Positions 38,489 to 46,481 of a DNA stretch of 64,000 nucleotides are shown here, one piece after another (positions within the stretch are counted from its first letter, which is position 1; each line of letters starts with the position of its first letter). The notes beneath the pieces were generated by a model. That model did not search any database. It was not told where the DNA came from and worked only from the letters and a program-made list of their open reading frames with translations. The DNA is from Strigomonas culicis (lineage: Eukaryota > Euglenozoa > Kinetoplastea > Trypanosomatida > Trypanosomatidae). The stretch is from contig AUXH01000001.1 in NCBI GenBank assembly GCA_000482145.1, positions 62,001 through 126,000 of the forward strand. Direction: 5' to 3'. The position numbers were made by a program, and so were the translations under genes.

Positions 38489-41400
38489 ATGCCGACTTCT
38501 GATGAAAGCAGCAGCAACACCTCTTTTGATCTCGTGGAAGACGAGAAGAGCATTCTGCAGTCCTTCTACGACATCCGCGACGCACACCCCACCACCCGTC
38601 ACGCGTCTGACCATCTCACCAGCGCGCTTCCTATTCTCAATGAAGAAGGGGATGGCCTGTATGATCTCAAGATGCTGGAGGTGCTGCAGGCGGGCAGCCT
38701 CCGTCCACTGCGTGTGTGTTACAACAGCAGCCGCACGCGCATGGCGGTCGGCCACGCGGAGGGCTTCATCGTCTTCCGCCTCGACAACCCGCCGGCGGGT
38801 CGGTCTGTCCACCAACAGACGAAGCGGCCGCGAACATTGCTGGGTCTCACCGTCGACCCGGTCTACAACACAGGCGAGGTGGATGCGGCCCACCTGATGA
38901 GCGCCTACCGCACCTTCTGCGCACAGCAGGAGCGAGAGCGGGAAGCGGCAACGCGCCTGTTGCGGAGCGATGAGGATGCGTCAGAGATCGAGTTCAATGA
39001 CGTCCCAGGCCCCTTGGTGGCGACAGAAGATTCCTGCACCCAGCAGAGGTTGCAGGATGGGGCGGCGCACACCATGGACATGGCGCAGGAAGCGCGGCAT
39101 CGATTCCACGCGCTCATGGAGAGGGAAAAGAAGGGGGAGCGGGAGCGGAAAAGTGTATTTTTCAGCGATGAAGACGACGACGATGACAGCGAAGACCGTC
39201 CGTGCGAAACAAAAGATACAACGAATCAGACAGCCCATGTCGAACTCGATGGTGCGCGCTCGTACTTCACAGCGCAGCGTCACGCGTTTGCCCAACACAA
39301 GTGTACGGGAGAGCACTGCACTAGCGGTGGTGCGTTTGTCGGTTTCCGCGGCGGCCCCGTCTCCGCACTGGCGCTCTTCCTCGAGCAGCCCATTATTGCC
39401 ATCGCGGCCGCCGTGCCAACGACGCACAACCGGCGCGACACGAGTGTCATTTCCATCTTTCGGCGCGGGACGCTGCTGCACCGCTTTTCCATCTTCGCGG
39501 CGCCCTGCACCGATGTGGCTATGAAGAGCGAGTGGCAGAAAGAGGTGTACGGCACGCCGGCAAGCCTTTCTGCCAACCGCGGCTTGCCCTCCGACAAGAT
39601 TATCCTCCACATGCAGTTCATCTCGCGCGCGTTGTTTGTGTGCACGACGCAACACCTCCTTGTCTTCACGAACCCCCTCGAGCCGGCCCTGCTGGAGCTG
39701 CGCTACGTGATGGCGCACCAGCCGCCGGCGCCATCCGACACATCCAGCGGTCCGAACGACGGTACGGACACGGCTATCCCCCGCGCGCCCAGCGGCCTCT
39801 CCCAGGCGCAGGGGGGCGATGCGGGGGAGGAAGCGCGCGCTGTACGTCGGCCGACGCCCCCCGCGCCGGCGGGCAGGCCCGATTTGTACTACCTCCGTCA
39901 CGACTATCCATTCGCGATGGACGACGCCTGCGGCGTCCTTGCGCTGTGCCGCGGCCGGACTTCGCTCTGCCTTTTGCATTATGAGTGTTTCAACGAGGAG
40001 ATGCGATGTCCCCACCGCGGCGGGACGAAGCGGCGGACGAGCATCCTGATCACGGAGATTGCGGTGCGGCACCGGGCGCACAAGCACCCCTTATCCGCCC
40101 TGCAGCTGTGTGCACCGCAGCACAACCACCACCGCACGAGCAACAATGAGGCCGACGGCGGGTGTCACGTACTGGTCGCCACCTGCAGCACGGAAGGCAC
40201 ACGCATCGCCGTGTGGGGCCTGCGGCCGCAGGGTCCCGCTGGCGGTGGCGGCGGGGGGAGCGGGCGGCCCCCTTTTGTGCTGTCGCTGCTGAACGTCATC
40301 CGCCTCACGGCGACCATCCTCACTCAGCCGAAGAAGACCATCATGGAGAAGCTGCTGCGGCCCAGCGTCCCGGGGGACGCCACGCCGCCCGCGGATGCGC
40401 CTGCCGCGACGCAGGACGCGGCTACCATCCATCAGCTGCAGTTCGTGGGAAATGGCGAGTTTGTGTGTTGTGTGTTTCACGAACGCCTCAGGATCTTCTC
40501 CACGTACTGGACGCCGTCGCTGAAGGAAGACGAAGTGGGGGAGCCACACGAAACGCCAAAGACGCCAGACGACGACGCGGTGGGGAATTGCGTCGACGGG
40601 GGTGTTGATTTCATCGGTGACCTCCCGACCCCCACAGCTGCATCGCCGCTGTCACAGCCGGCCTGCGGCGACAAGCACACGGCGAGCCTCAGCAGCGCCG
40701 CCATCAAGGGCACCGCCGCGCGGCTGCTACAGGAGTACAGGAAAACGGCGTACTACTCCACCTTTCTCTTTCAAAAGTTTGTGACGCGGAAGTGGGCGTT
40801 TAGTGAGTATAACTTGAAGAACCTGATTGTGCACAAGGACAACCTGTGCCCCCTGCGGCTGCGGACGGAGGAGGCGGCCGGGAGTGGCGTCGGCGGAAAG
40901 CACAGCAACGCGCAGTGGATGAACCGTCGAGGCGGGGGTGACGCTGGCAGGCAGCCAACGGACCACCAGCCTGGTGTCAGACAAGCTCTCACAACAGCTA
41001 CTTCTGCTCACAGTAAGGAGGACAAGGCCGGCAGCCACAAATCTTGGTTTGCAGCCCTTTCTCTGCCATGGAATAAAAAGTCGAAGAAAAACAGCAGGTG
41101 CGAAGGCACGCAGGCGAACACCATGGCGTTGCTTCGCTCTCCATCCACACCACCACCGCAACAACAACAACAACAGCAACACGATACGGCTGCCCGTGGG
41201 GCCGTCGTCACACAAAGAGGAGGGGACGAACCAGTGGGAAGTGCGGAGTGTGTGGCACACCGGCTTGGTGCGCTTGTCCAGACAGCGCTCTCAGACAATC
41301 TCTTCTTCTTCGAGCTGACGCCCGCCATGGTACTCGCCGTCGGGGAGGAGTGCCATCGCTTGCAGCGCCTTAACAAGGATAAGGATGGTACCAACAACAC

Positions 41401-41515
41401 CAGAATGGTTATCCAGTGTGTGAACACGGAAGGCTTCATGTGCTCTTTTTACTTTAACTTGATCGATGGCGGTATCGTCCGTGCACCCACCACCGCACGC
41501 CTGCATCTCTATTAA
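38489..41515 (+). CDS. Divergent PROPPIN (Atg18/WIPI-like) beta-propeller protein
   Basis: The 1008-residue protein keeps PROPPIN landmarks in order. Blade 1 is LRPLRVCYNSSRTRMAVGHA then GFIVFRLDNP (about 71-105). Blade 3 is GGPVSALALFLEQPIIAIAA then TSVISIFRRG (about 290-327). The next strand is KIILHMQFISRALFVCTTQH. Blade 5 is HRAHKHPLSALQL then VATCSTEGTRIAVW (about 535-577), and blade 6 is IHQLQFVGNGEFVCCVF. Long acidic or polar inserts separate the blades, which explains the size (typical PROPPINs are 350-500 residues). The lipid-binding FRRG motif normally follows the blade-5 strand; no such motif is there. PROPPINs act in autophagy and endosome biology. The start is the first ATG after the start-stop element. 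A beta-propeller of another kind cannot be excluded. Confidence 0.65.
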   Translation: MPTSDESSSNTSFDLVEDEKSILQSFYDIRDAHPTTRHASDHLTSALPILNEEGDGLYDLKMLEVLQAGSLRPLRVCYNSSRTRMAVGHAEGFIVFRLDNPPAGRSVHQQTKRPRTLLGLTVDPVYNTGEVDAAHLMSAYRTFCAQQEREREAATRLLRSDEDASEIEFNDVPGPLVATEDSCTQQRLQDGAAHTMDMAQEARHRFHALMEREKKGERERKSVFFSDEDDDDDSEDRPCETKDTTNQTAHVELDGARSYFTAQRHAFAQHKCTGEHCTSGGAFVGFRGGPVSALALFLEQPIIAIAAAVPTTHNRRDTSVISIFRRGTLLHRFSIFAAPCTDVAMKSEWQKEVYGTPASLSANRGLPSDKIILHMQFISRALFVCTTQHLLVFTNPLEPALLELRYVMAHQPPAPSDTSSGPNDGTDTAIPRAPSGLSQAQGGDAGEEARAVRRPTPPAPAGRPDLYYLRHDYPFAMDDACGVLALCRGRTSLCLLHYECFNEEMRCPHRGGTKRRTSILITEIAVRHRAHKHPLSALQLCAPQHNHHRTSNNEADGGCHVLVATCSTEGTRIAVWGLRPQGPAGGGGGGSGRPPFVLSLLNVIRLTATILTQPKKTIMEKLLRPSVPGDATPPADAPAATQDAATIHQLQFVGNGEFVCCVFHERLRIFSTYWTPSLKEDEVGEPHETPKTPDDDAVGNCVDGGVDFIGDLPTPTAASPLSQPACGDKHTASLSSAAIKGTAARLLQEYRKTAYYSTFLFQKFVTRKWAFSEYNLKNLIVHKDNLCPLRLRTEEAAGSGVGGKHSNAQWMNRRGGGDAGRQPTDHQPGVRQALTTATSAHSKEDKAGSHKSWFAALSLPWNKKSKKNSRCEGTQANTMALLRSPSTPPPQQQQQQQHDTAARGAVVTQRGGDEPVGSAECVAHRLGALVQTALSDNLFFFELTPAMVLAVGEECHRLQRLNKDKDGTNNTRMVIQCVNTEGFMCSFYFNLIDGGIVRAPTTARLHLY

Positions 41516-41870
41516 TAACATTTGCTTTGTTTGCTTTGCTTATCTCTTGCTTGCTGTATATGCATACATCTATTTTTGTTGAACTCAACAAACGCCTCTG
41601 CACGTATGCTCTGAATGGAAAGGAGAGCTTGCCGGCGCTGGATTGATCCGCGTCACTATTCTTCAGAACATGAAAGATACATGTGTATGCGAGTGTTGTA
41701 CACACAGTGTGTGTCAACGGATCATTCAGTATGCATCCATAGCTGCATTTGTGTCATACACTCTTTTCGCCCTTTCCTCCCCTCCATCGGCTGGCTATTG
41801 TTGCTGTTGTTGTTTCAAGGAGAACTTACCATTTCGATCTGAGAAGGACCGCCGTCCCCACGGTGCCCCC
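41516..41870. other. Spacer and leader of the aminopeptidase P gene
   Basis: No gene. A tract from 41760 through TTGTTGCTGTTGTTGTTTC is followed by AAG with AG at 41818-41819. An open frame runs in phase up to 41643 but crosses the tract, and the first ATG after the AG is 41871. Confidence 0.65.
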
Positions 41871-44126
41871 ATGCCGACCCAACCCCAACGCGTGAGCGGC
41901 GCCGCGCTGCTGCAGCAGCTGCGGCAGCTCATGCGACAGCACCAGATCCCGCTGCTGCTCGTGCCCTCCGCCGACAGCCACAACAGCGAATACGTCGCCG
42001 CGCGTTTCAAACGGCGCTCCTTTATCTCCCACTTCAACGGCAGCGCCGGCACGGCGCTCATCCTCCTCGAGGATATCCGCGCGCCGCCGGCGCCGCCCAG
42101 CACGCTGCATCCAAAGGTGAAGGCCTTCGCGGAGCGCTACGACCAGAAGGGCGCCTTTTTGTGGACCGACGGCCGCTACTGGCTGGAGGCGGAGGGCAGT
42201 CTCTTCCAAGAGTTCCAACTGATGCGCCAGCCGCACCCGCAGGACCCCTCCCTCGAAGAGTTCGTGGAGCTCTATGGTCAGTACCACGCGCACTGCCGCC
42301 CGGAGGCCCCGGATATGGTGTCGCCGGCAGCAGAGCCCTTTGTCGGTGTCGATCCTTTTGTGTGCACCATCGCCGAGTGGGAGCGGATGGCGAAGGAGAT
42401 CCGCGTGGCACCGGCGCCGGATCTTGTGCTGCCGCTGCTGCAGCGCTACGCGCCTGCCGCGGCCGACACCGCGGCGGCGCCACCCGACCCGCCGGAGGCG
42501 GAGAAGCGGGCGTGCAGCGCGGTGTACGAGGAGCTGGCGGCGGCGCGCGCGCAGGACGCACAGGCCCCGGCGCGCGTGTACAGCCAGCACCTCTACGAGC
42601 GTCCGCCAGCCCTCGCCGGCGCCACGCGCGCCAGCAAGTGGGAGGCGCTGCGTCAGGAGGTGATGGAGACCCACTTCTGCGATCTTGTCATCGTCTCCGC
42701 ACTCGACGAGGTCGCGTGGCTGACGAACCTCCGCGGTGGCCGCGACGTCCCGTACAACCCCGTCTTCTACAGCTATGCCCTCGTCGACTTTCGTGACCCG
42801 CACAAGCGCATCCGCGTCTATGTGGATGCGGAGAAAGTGAATCAAAGCCCAAGTATCGTTGCTGCCTACGGGCGTGCGCCGACCCCGGACGATGGCGGCG
42901 CATCCTCCCCGCAGCAGGACTTGCTGTTCTTGCCCTACGAACAGCTCGCGGCCGACATCGCGGCGCTCACGGCGGGGGCCGCCGCCCCGGCCCGCAAGGC
43001 TCTCGTCGACGAGCGCCAGACGAGCGAGGGGGTGCGGCGGCTGCTACAGCAGCACGGCATCCCGTACAAACGCGTGCGATGCGGGCCGCTCCAGACGCTC
43101 AAGGCGAAGAAGAACTCCGCGGAGCTGGAGGGCTTCCGCGCCTGCCACGTGCGGGACGGGGCCCACCTTACGCGCTACCTCGCCTGGCTGCACGAGCACG
43201 CGGAGCGGCAGGCCGGCACCTTCCAGCTGCATGACGGCGCGGAAGGAAGCGAAGGCGAGACGGTGCCGCTGACAGAGTACACGGCCGCCGAGCGGCTGGA
43301 GCGCTTCCGCGCGGAGGACCCCGACTTCATCCAGCTGAGCTTCGAGACCATTTCCGGCGTCGGGGCGAACGGCGCCATCGTGCATTACAGCGCGTCGCGG
43401 GAGGGCGCGGCGCCGCTGCTGGACGCGGCGGGGGGCGCGGACCACGGCATGTATCTCGTCGACAGTGGTGCGCAGTACGCGGACGGCACGACAGACGTCA
43501 CGCGCACCGTCTTCCTGCCCTCGCCTCGCTGGCCACGCCCGACCGCGCACCACCGGCGCCTGTACACCCACGTCCTCAAGGGCCATCTGCTGCTGCACCG
43601 CACGCGCTTCCCGGATAACCACCGCGTGACGGGCCACCGCTTGGACACGCTAGCGCGGTGGCCGCTGTGGCAGCACTGTCAGCAGGACTATGCGCACGGC
43701 ACGGGCCATGGGGTGGGGTCGCTGCTCAACGTCCACGAGGGTCCGCATGGCATTGGCAGCGCGCCGGCTCCGACCGGCGCGGCACTGCAGGAGGGCTACA
43801 TCACATCGAATGAGCCCGGGTACTACGAGACGGGCGCCTTCGGCATCCGCATCGAGAACTTGGAGGAGATTGTCGCCGACCCACCGCTCGCGGACGCGCC
43901 GCCGAGCACGGGCGGTGCGGCACCGATGAAGTTTTTAGCTCTGCGCACGCTCACGATGGTGCCCTACTGCCGTGATCTCATCGACGCGGCGTCCCTCTCC
44001 GAGGAGGAACGCCAGTGCGTCAACGAGTACCACGCGCAGGTGCGGCAGTGCCTGACGCCGCTGCTGGCCGCGAAGCAGGACGAACGCGCGTTGGCCTATC
44101 TCTCGTACCACACGGAGCCGCTGTAG
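41871..44126 (+). CDS. XPNPEP1: Xaa-Pro aminopeptidase (aminopeptidase P, M24B family)
   Basis: The 751-residue enzyme removes N-terminal residues linked to proline. It has the three-domain layout of the cytosolic long form: creatinase-like N-terminal domain (RFKRRSFISHFNGSAGTALI, then FLWTDGRYWLEAE), a second similar domain (DEVAWLTNLRGGRDVPYNP) and the pita-bread catalytic domain. The dinuclear metal ligands are visible: D531 and D542 in DSGAQYADGTTDVTRT, H613 in GTGHGVGSLLNVHEGP, and E648 and E662 in NEPGYYETGAFGIRIENLEE. The spacing between each pair matches the human enzyme. At 751 residues it is longer than the usual 610-625; extra length lies in Ala/Gly/Pro-rich inserts near 200, 350 and 690. 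There is no signal peptide, so it is probably cytosolic. Confidence 0.95.
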   Translation: MPTQPQRVSGAALLQQLRQLMRQHQIPLLLVPSADSHNSEYVAARFKRRSFISHFNGSAGTALILLEDIRAPPAPPSTLHPKVKAFAERYDQKGAFLWTDGRYWLEAEGSLFQEFQLMRQPHPQDPSLEEFVELYGQYHAHCRPEAPDMVSPAAEPFVGVDPFVCTIAEWERMAKEIRVAPAPDLVLPLLQRYAPAAADTAAAPPDPPEAEKRACSAVYEELAAARAQDAQAPARVYSQHLYERPPALAGATRASKWEALRQEVMETHFCDLVIVSALDEVAWLTNLRGGRDVPYNPVFYSYALVDFRDPHKRIRVYVDAEKVNQSPSIVAAYGRAPTPDDGGASSPQQDLLFLPYEQLAADIAALTAGAAAPARKALVDERQTSEGVRRLLQQHGIPYKRVRCGPLQTLKAKKNSAELEGFRACHVRDGAHLTRYLAWLHEHAERQAGTFQLHDGAEGSEGETVPLTEYTAAERLERFRAEDPDFIQLSFETISGVGANGAIVHYSASREGAAPLLDAAGGADHGMYLVDSGAQYADGTTDVTRTVFLPSPRWPRPTAHHRRLYTHVLKGHLLLHRTRFPDNHRVTGHRLDTLARWPLWQHCQQDYAHGTGHGVGSLLNVHEGPHGIGSAPAPTGAALQEGYITSNEPGYYETGAFGIRIENLEEIVADPPLADAPPSTGGAAPMKFLALRTLTMVPYCRDLIDAASLSEEERQCVNEYHAQVRQCLTPLLAAKQDERALAYLSYHTEPL

Positions 44127-44385
44127 GGCGGCGCAGGATGCGAACTGAAAGCGATTTCGTTTTTTTTTTAATTATTATTGTTAGTGTTGTTGTTGTTACT
44201 TATCGATGCTGAAAATCAATAAACAAAGACTGCGCTCACTGATCTCCCGGTACCGGCGAAACACAGGAATGAAGTACGAAAGTAAACAGAAAAAAAAAAC
44301 TCTGCTTGCACGTCCGTCTCTCGCCTCCGCCATAGTAACTGCAATAGCGCCTACAGTATTCTTCACACACACATATCTATATATC

Positions 44386-44410
44386 TATATATATATATAT
44401 ATATATATAT
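44386..44410. repeat. (TA)12 microsatellite in the JMJD7-like leader
   Basis: Alternating T and A over 25 bases, ending 9 bases before the start codon at 44420. The inferred acceptor (tract 44310-44330, AG at 44334-44335) lies upstream, so the repeat would be in the 5' UTR. No ATG intervenes. Confidence 0.9.
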
Positions 44411-44419
44411 CGACCATCC

Positions 44420-46159
44420 ATGTCTGACACCGCCCCTGCGAAGCCCAAAACACTGCTGGAGGCCTTCGCCAACACGGCCAAGTCCTTACAGCAGTACGGC
44501 ATCGAACGGATCCGCGTGACGGAGCTGCTCTCCACGAGCTGCCAAGACGCCGACGGAGGAGAGGATGACACGGACGGTGTGCGCACCATATCGAAGCTGG
44601 ACTTCATGCGTGAGTTTGTGTTTCATAACCGCCCGTGCATCATCGTTGGCGCTATCGACAACTGGCCCGCTATGGCCAAGTGGCGCGACGATGCCTACCT
44701 GTTCGATTTTGACAAGCAGCTGCCACTCGTAGAGAAGGAAGTTGAGACGGACAAAGAAGAAGAGGAGGAAGAAGAGGAAGAGGGAGAAGAGGAAGAAGAG
44801 GAGGAAGAGCAAGAAGAAGAGAAGCCAAAAGGTAAAACCGTGCTGGCGCCAAAGACGGTCACCGTGGCGCTGACGCCGAACGGGCGCGCCGATGCCATGA
44901 CGTACGTCCTCTACGATCGCGATGACATTGTCGCGCACCACGGAGAGGACGAGGCCGAGGAGAAGAAAAAAAAGCGGCTGGACCGAATCTGCGACGGCGC
45001 CGAGGCGAAGAAAAACGCGGTCTCGCTGTGGGAGACGCACCCGCTGCTGTCGCCGGAGGATGCGGCAAACCCCAACGTGCGACAGGAAAAGATTTTCATG
45101 TACGCGAGTGAAGTGCAGGTCACGCTGCGAGAGCTTTACCACCTGCTGCGGAGCAGCCCGGTGCAGCCGCCGAGTGCGGCACCCATGTACATCGACATGC
45201 GGCAATATAAGCAGAGTGCGGCCGCGGCTAACAACGTCGTCGTCGCGTACGCCCAGCTGCAGAACAACTGCCTCGAGACGGAGTACACCCACCTCCACCG
45301 CGACATCCTACCGAACGTGAAGGCGTTCGGCGAGAGCGTGTTCGGCTTCGAGAAGCCGGAGGCCTCCAACTTCTGGGTCGGCATTCCAGCCTCCGTCTCG
45401 TCTTTTCACCAGGACTGGGTGGAGAACCTCTACTGTGTCGTGCGGGGCGTCAAGGAGTTCATTCTCATCCCTCCCTGGGAATGTGTCTTCCTACCCAAGC
45501 CGACCGTCCCCGCCGCGCGCTTCGGGCTCGACAAGTCGGCCTCCGGCTTCTGCCGCGCGTCCGCCGCAGCGGCGGACGCGCGGCCGCTGCACTTTGTGTT
45601 CGAGCCCTTCCCCGCGAAGGACCGCACGACGGTGCCGTGGATCGACTTTGACATCACCGCGGCGATGTGCGAGGCCGACGCCGAGGCCGCCAACGCCCGG
45701 TATCAGCAAAAAGAGCAACACGACGACGCGGCGCACGAAACAGAAGAAGGGGAGGACGATGACGAGGCGGCGGCCAACGGCGTCGTCATGCGGGAACTCA
45801 TGAAGCGTGTCGACGAGGCGGCCGCGCGGAAGCCGAAGCTGCAGACCCCCGCGGCGCCGCCACCCGATCAGGAGGAGCGCCGGCACCGGTGTCTGCACCC
45901 CCTCGTCGCAAACGTGCGGCCCGGGGAGACGCTCTACCTACCAGCCATGTGGGGCCACCGGGTGGGTCAGCATGCAGACGACACAGACATCCGCGCTCGG
46001 GCGCGCTGGCGCGTGGGCCAGCAGCAGCAGCAGCAGCAGCAGGAGAAGGAGGAGGCGGCCCCGCCGCTCCCCCTCATCGTCGCCGTGAACTACTGGTACG
46101 ACATGAGCTTCGTCAACCCGTCGGTGGTGCTGCTGAATGAGTTTGGGTTGTTGCTGTAA
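44420..46159 (+). CDS. JMJD7-like JmjC-domain 2-oxoglutarate oxygenase
   Basis: The 579-residue protein resembles JMJD7. Near the N-terminus is FHNRPCIIVGAIDNWPAMAKW. The core has FWVGIPASVSSFHQDWVENLY then CVVRGVKEFILIPP, where H330 and D332 form the HxD pair for Fe(II). The distal His is H513 in LYLPAMWGHRVGQ, and the end IVAVNYWYDM is typical of the family. Human JMJD7 hydroxylates lysine in DRG GTPases in the cytosol. This protein is almost twice as long: a Glu-rich insert (about 110-140), a charged insert near 170-210 and about 80 residues between HxD and the distal His, plus a poly-Gln run near 534-541. Fe ligands are intact, so it should be active. Substrate is inferred only. Confidence 0.85.
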   Translation: MSDTAPAKPKTLLEAFANTAKSLQQYGIERIRVTELLSTSCQDADGGEDDTDGVRTISKLDFMREFVFHNRPCIIVGAIDNWPAMAKWRDDAYLFDFDKQLPLVEKEVETDKEEEEEEEEEGEEEEEEEEQEEEKPKGKTVLAPKTVTVALTPNGRADAMTYVLYDRDDIVAHHGEDEAEEKKKKRLDRICDGAEAKKNAVSLWETHPLLSPEDAANPNVRQEKIFMYASEVQVTLRELYHLLRSSPVQPPSAAPMYIDMRQYKQSAAAANNVVVAYAQLQNNCLETEYTHLHRDILPNVKAFGESVFGFEKPEASNFWVGIPASVSSFHQDWVENLYCVVRGVKEFILIPPWECVFLPKPTVPAARFGLDKSASGFCRASAAAADARPLHFVFEPFPAKDRTTVPWIDFDITAAMCEADAEAANARYQQKEQHDDAAHETEEGEDDDEAAANGVVMRELMKRVDEAAARKPKLQTPAAPPPDQEERRHRCLHPLVANVRPGETLYLPAMWGHRVGQHADDTDIRARARWRVGQQQQQQQQEKEEAAPPLPLIVAVNYWYDMSFVNPSVVLLNEFGLLL

Positions 46160-46481
46160 AACGATACGGTGAGACGAAACGAAACGAAAGCCACATCAAA
46201 AAAAAAATAACGAATACGCTATTATGAAAATACGATCGCTATTAAAAAAAAAGAAAAAGATGATGCAATAATTACTGTTTTATGCTACGATGAACAAAGA
46301 TATTAAATATTAGTGTATAAACTATACTCCTTCATCTTCCATTTCTCTCTTTCTGTACGTATTATTTATTATATAGTAGTTTTTTTTTTTCATTGTTTCT
46401 TAATATACTACATTGGTTGTTATTGTCTGTCTCGTAATTGGACGGTGAAGGCATATAGTTAGGTATACAAAAAGAAAAAAA
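46160..46481. other. Spacer before the UTP5-like gene
   Basis: No gene. T-run at 46381-46390 and further pyrimidines (to about 46437) are followed by AG at 46449-46450; an earlier site cannot be excluded. There is no ATG between that AG and 46482. Confidence 0.5.

Noticed and set aside
39458..39469. FRRG at residues 324-327 of the PROPPIN-like protein as the phosphoinositide-binding motif
   Set aside because: It sits in the blade-3 region; the functional motif should follow the blade-5 strand near residue 577. Kept only as a point to test by structure prediction.
41643..41870. 76-codon N-terminal extension of aminopeptidase P
   Set aside because: It is AT-rich, low in third-position G/C, crosses the acceptor at 41818-41819, and the family N-terminus begins at 41871.
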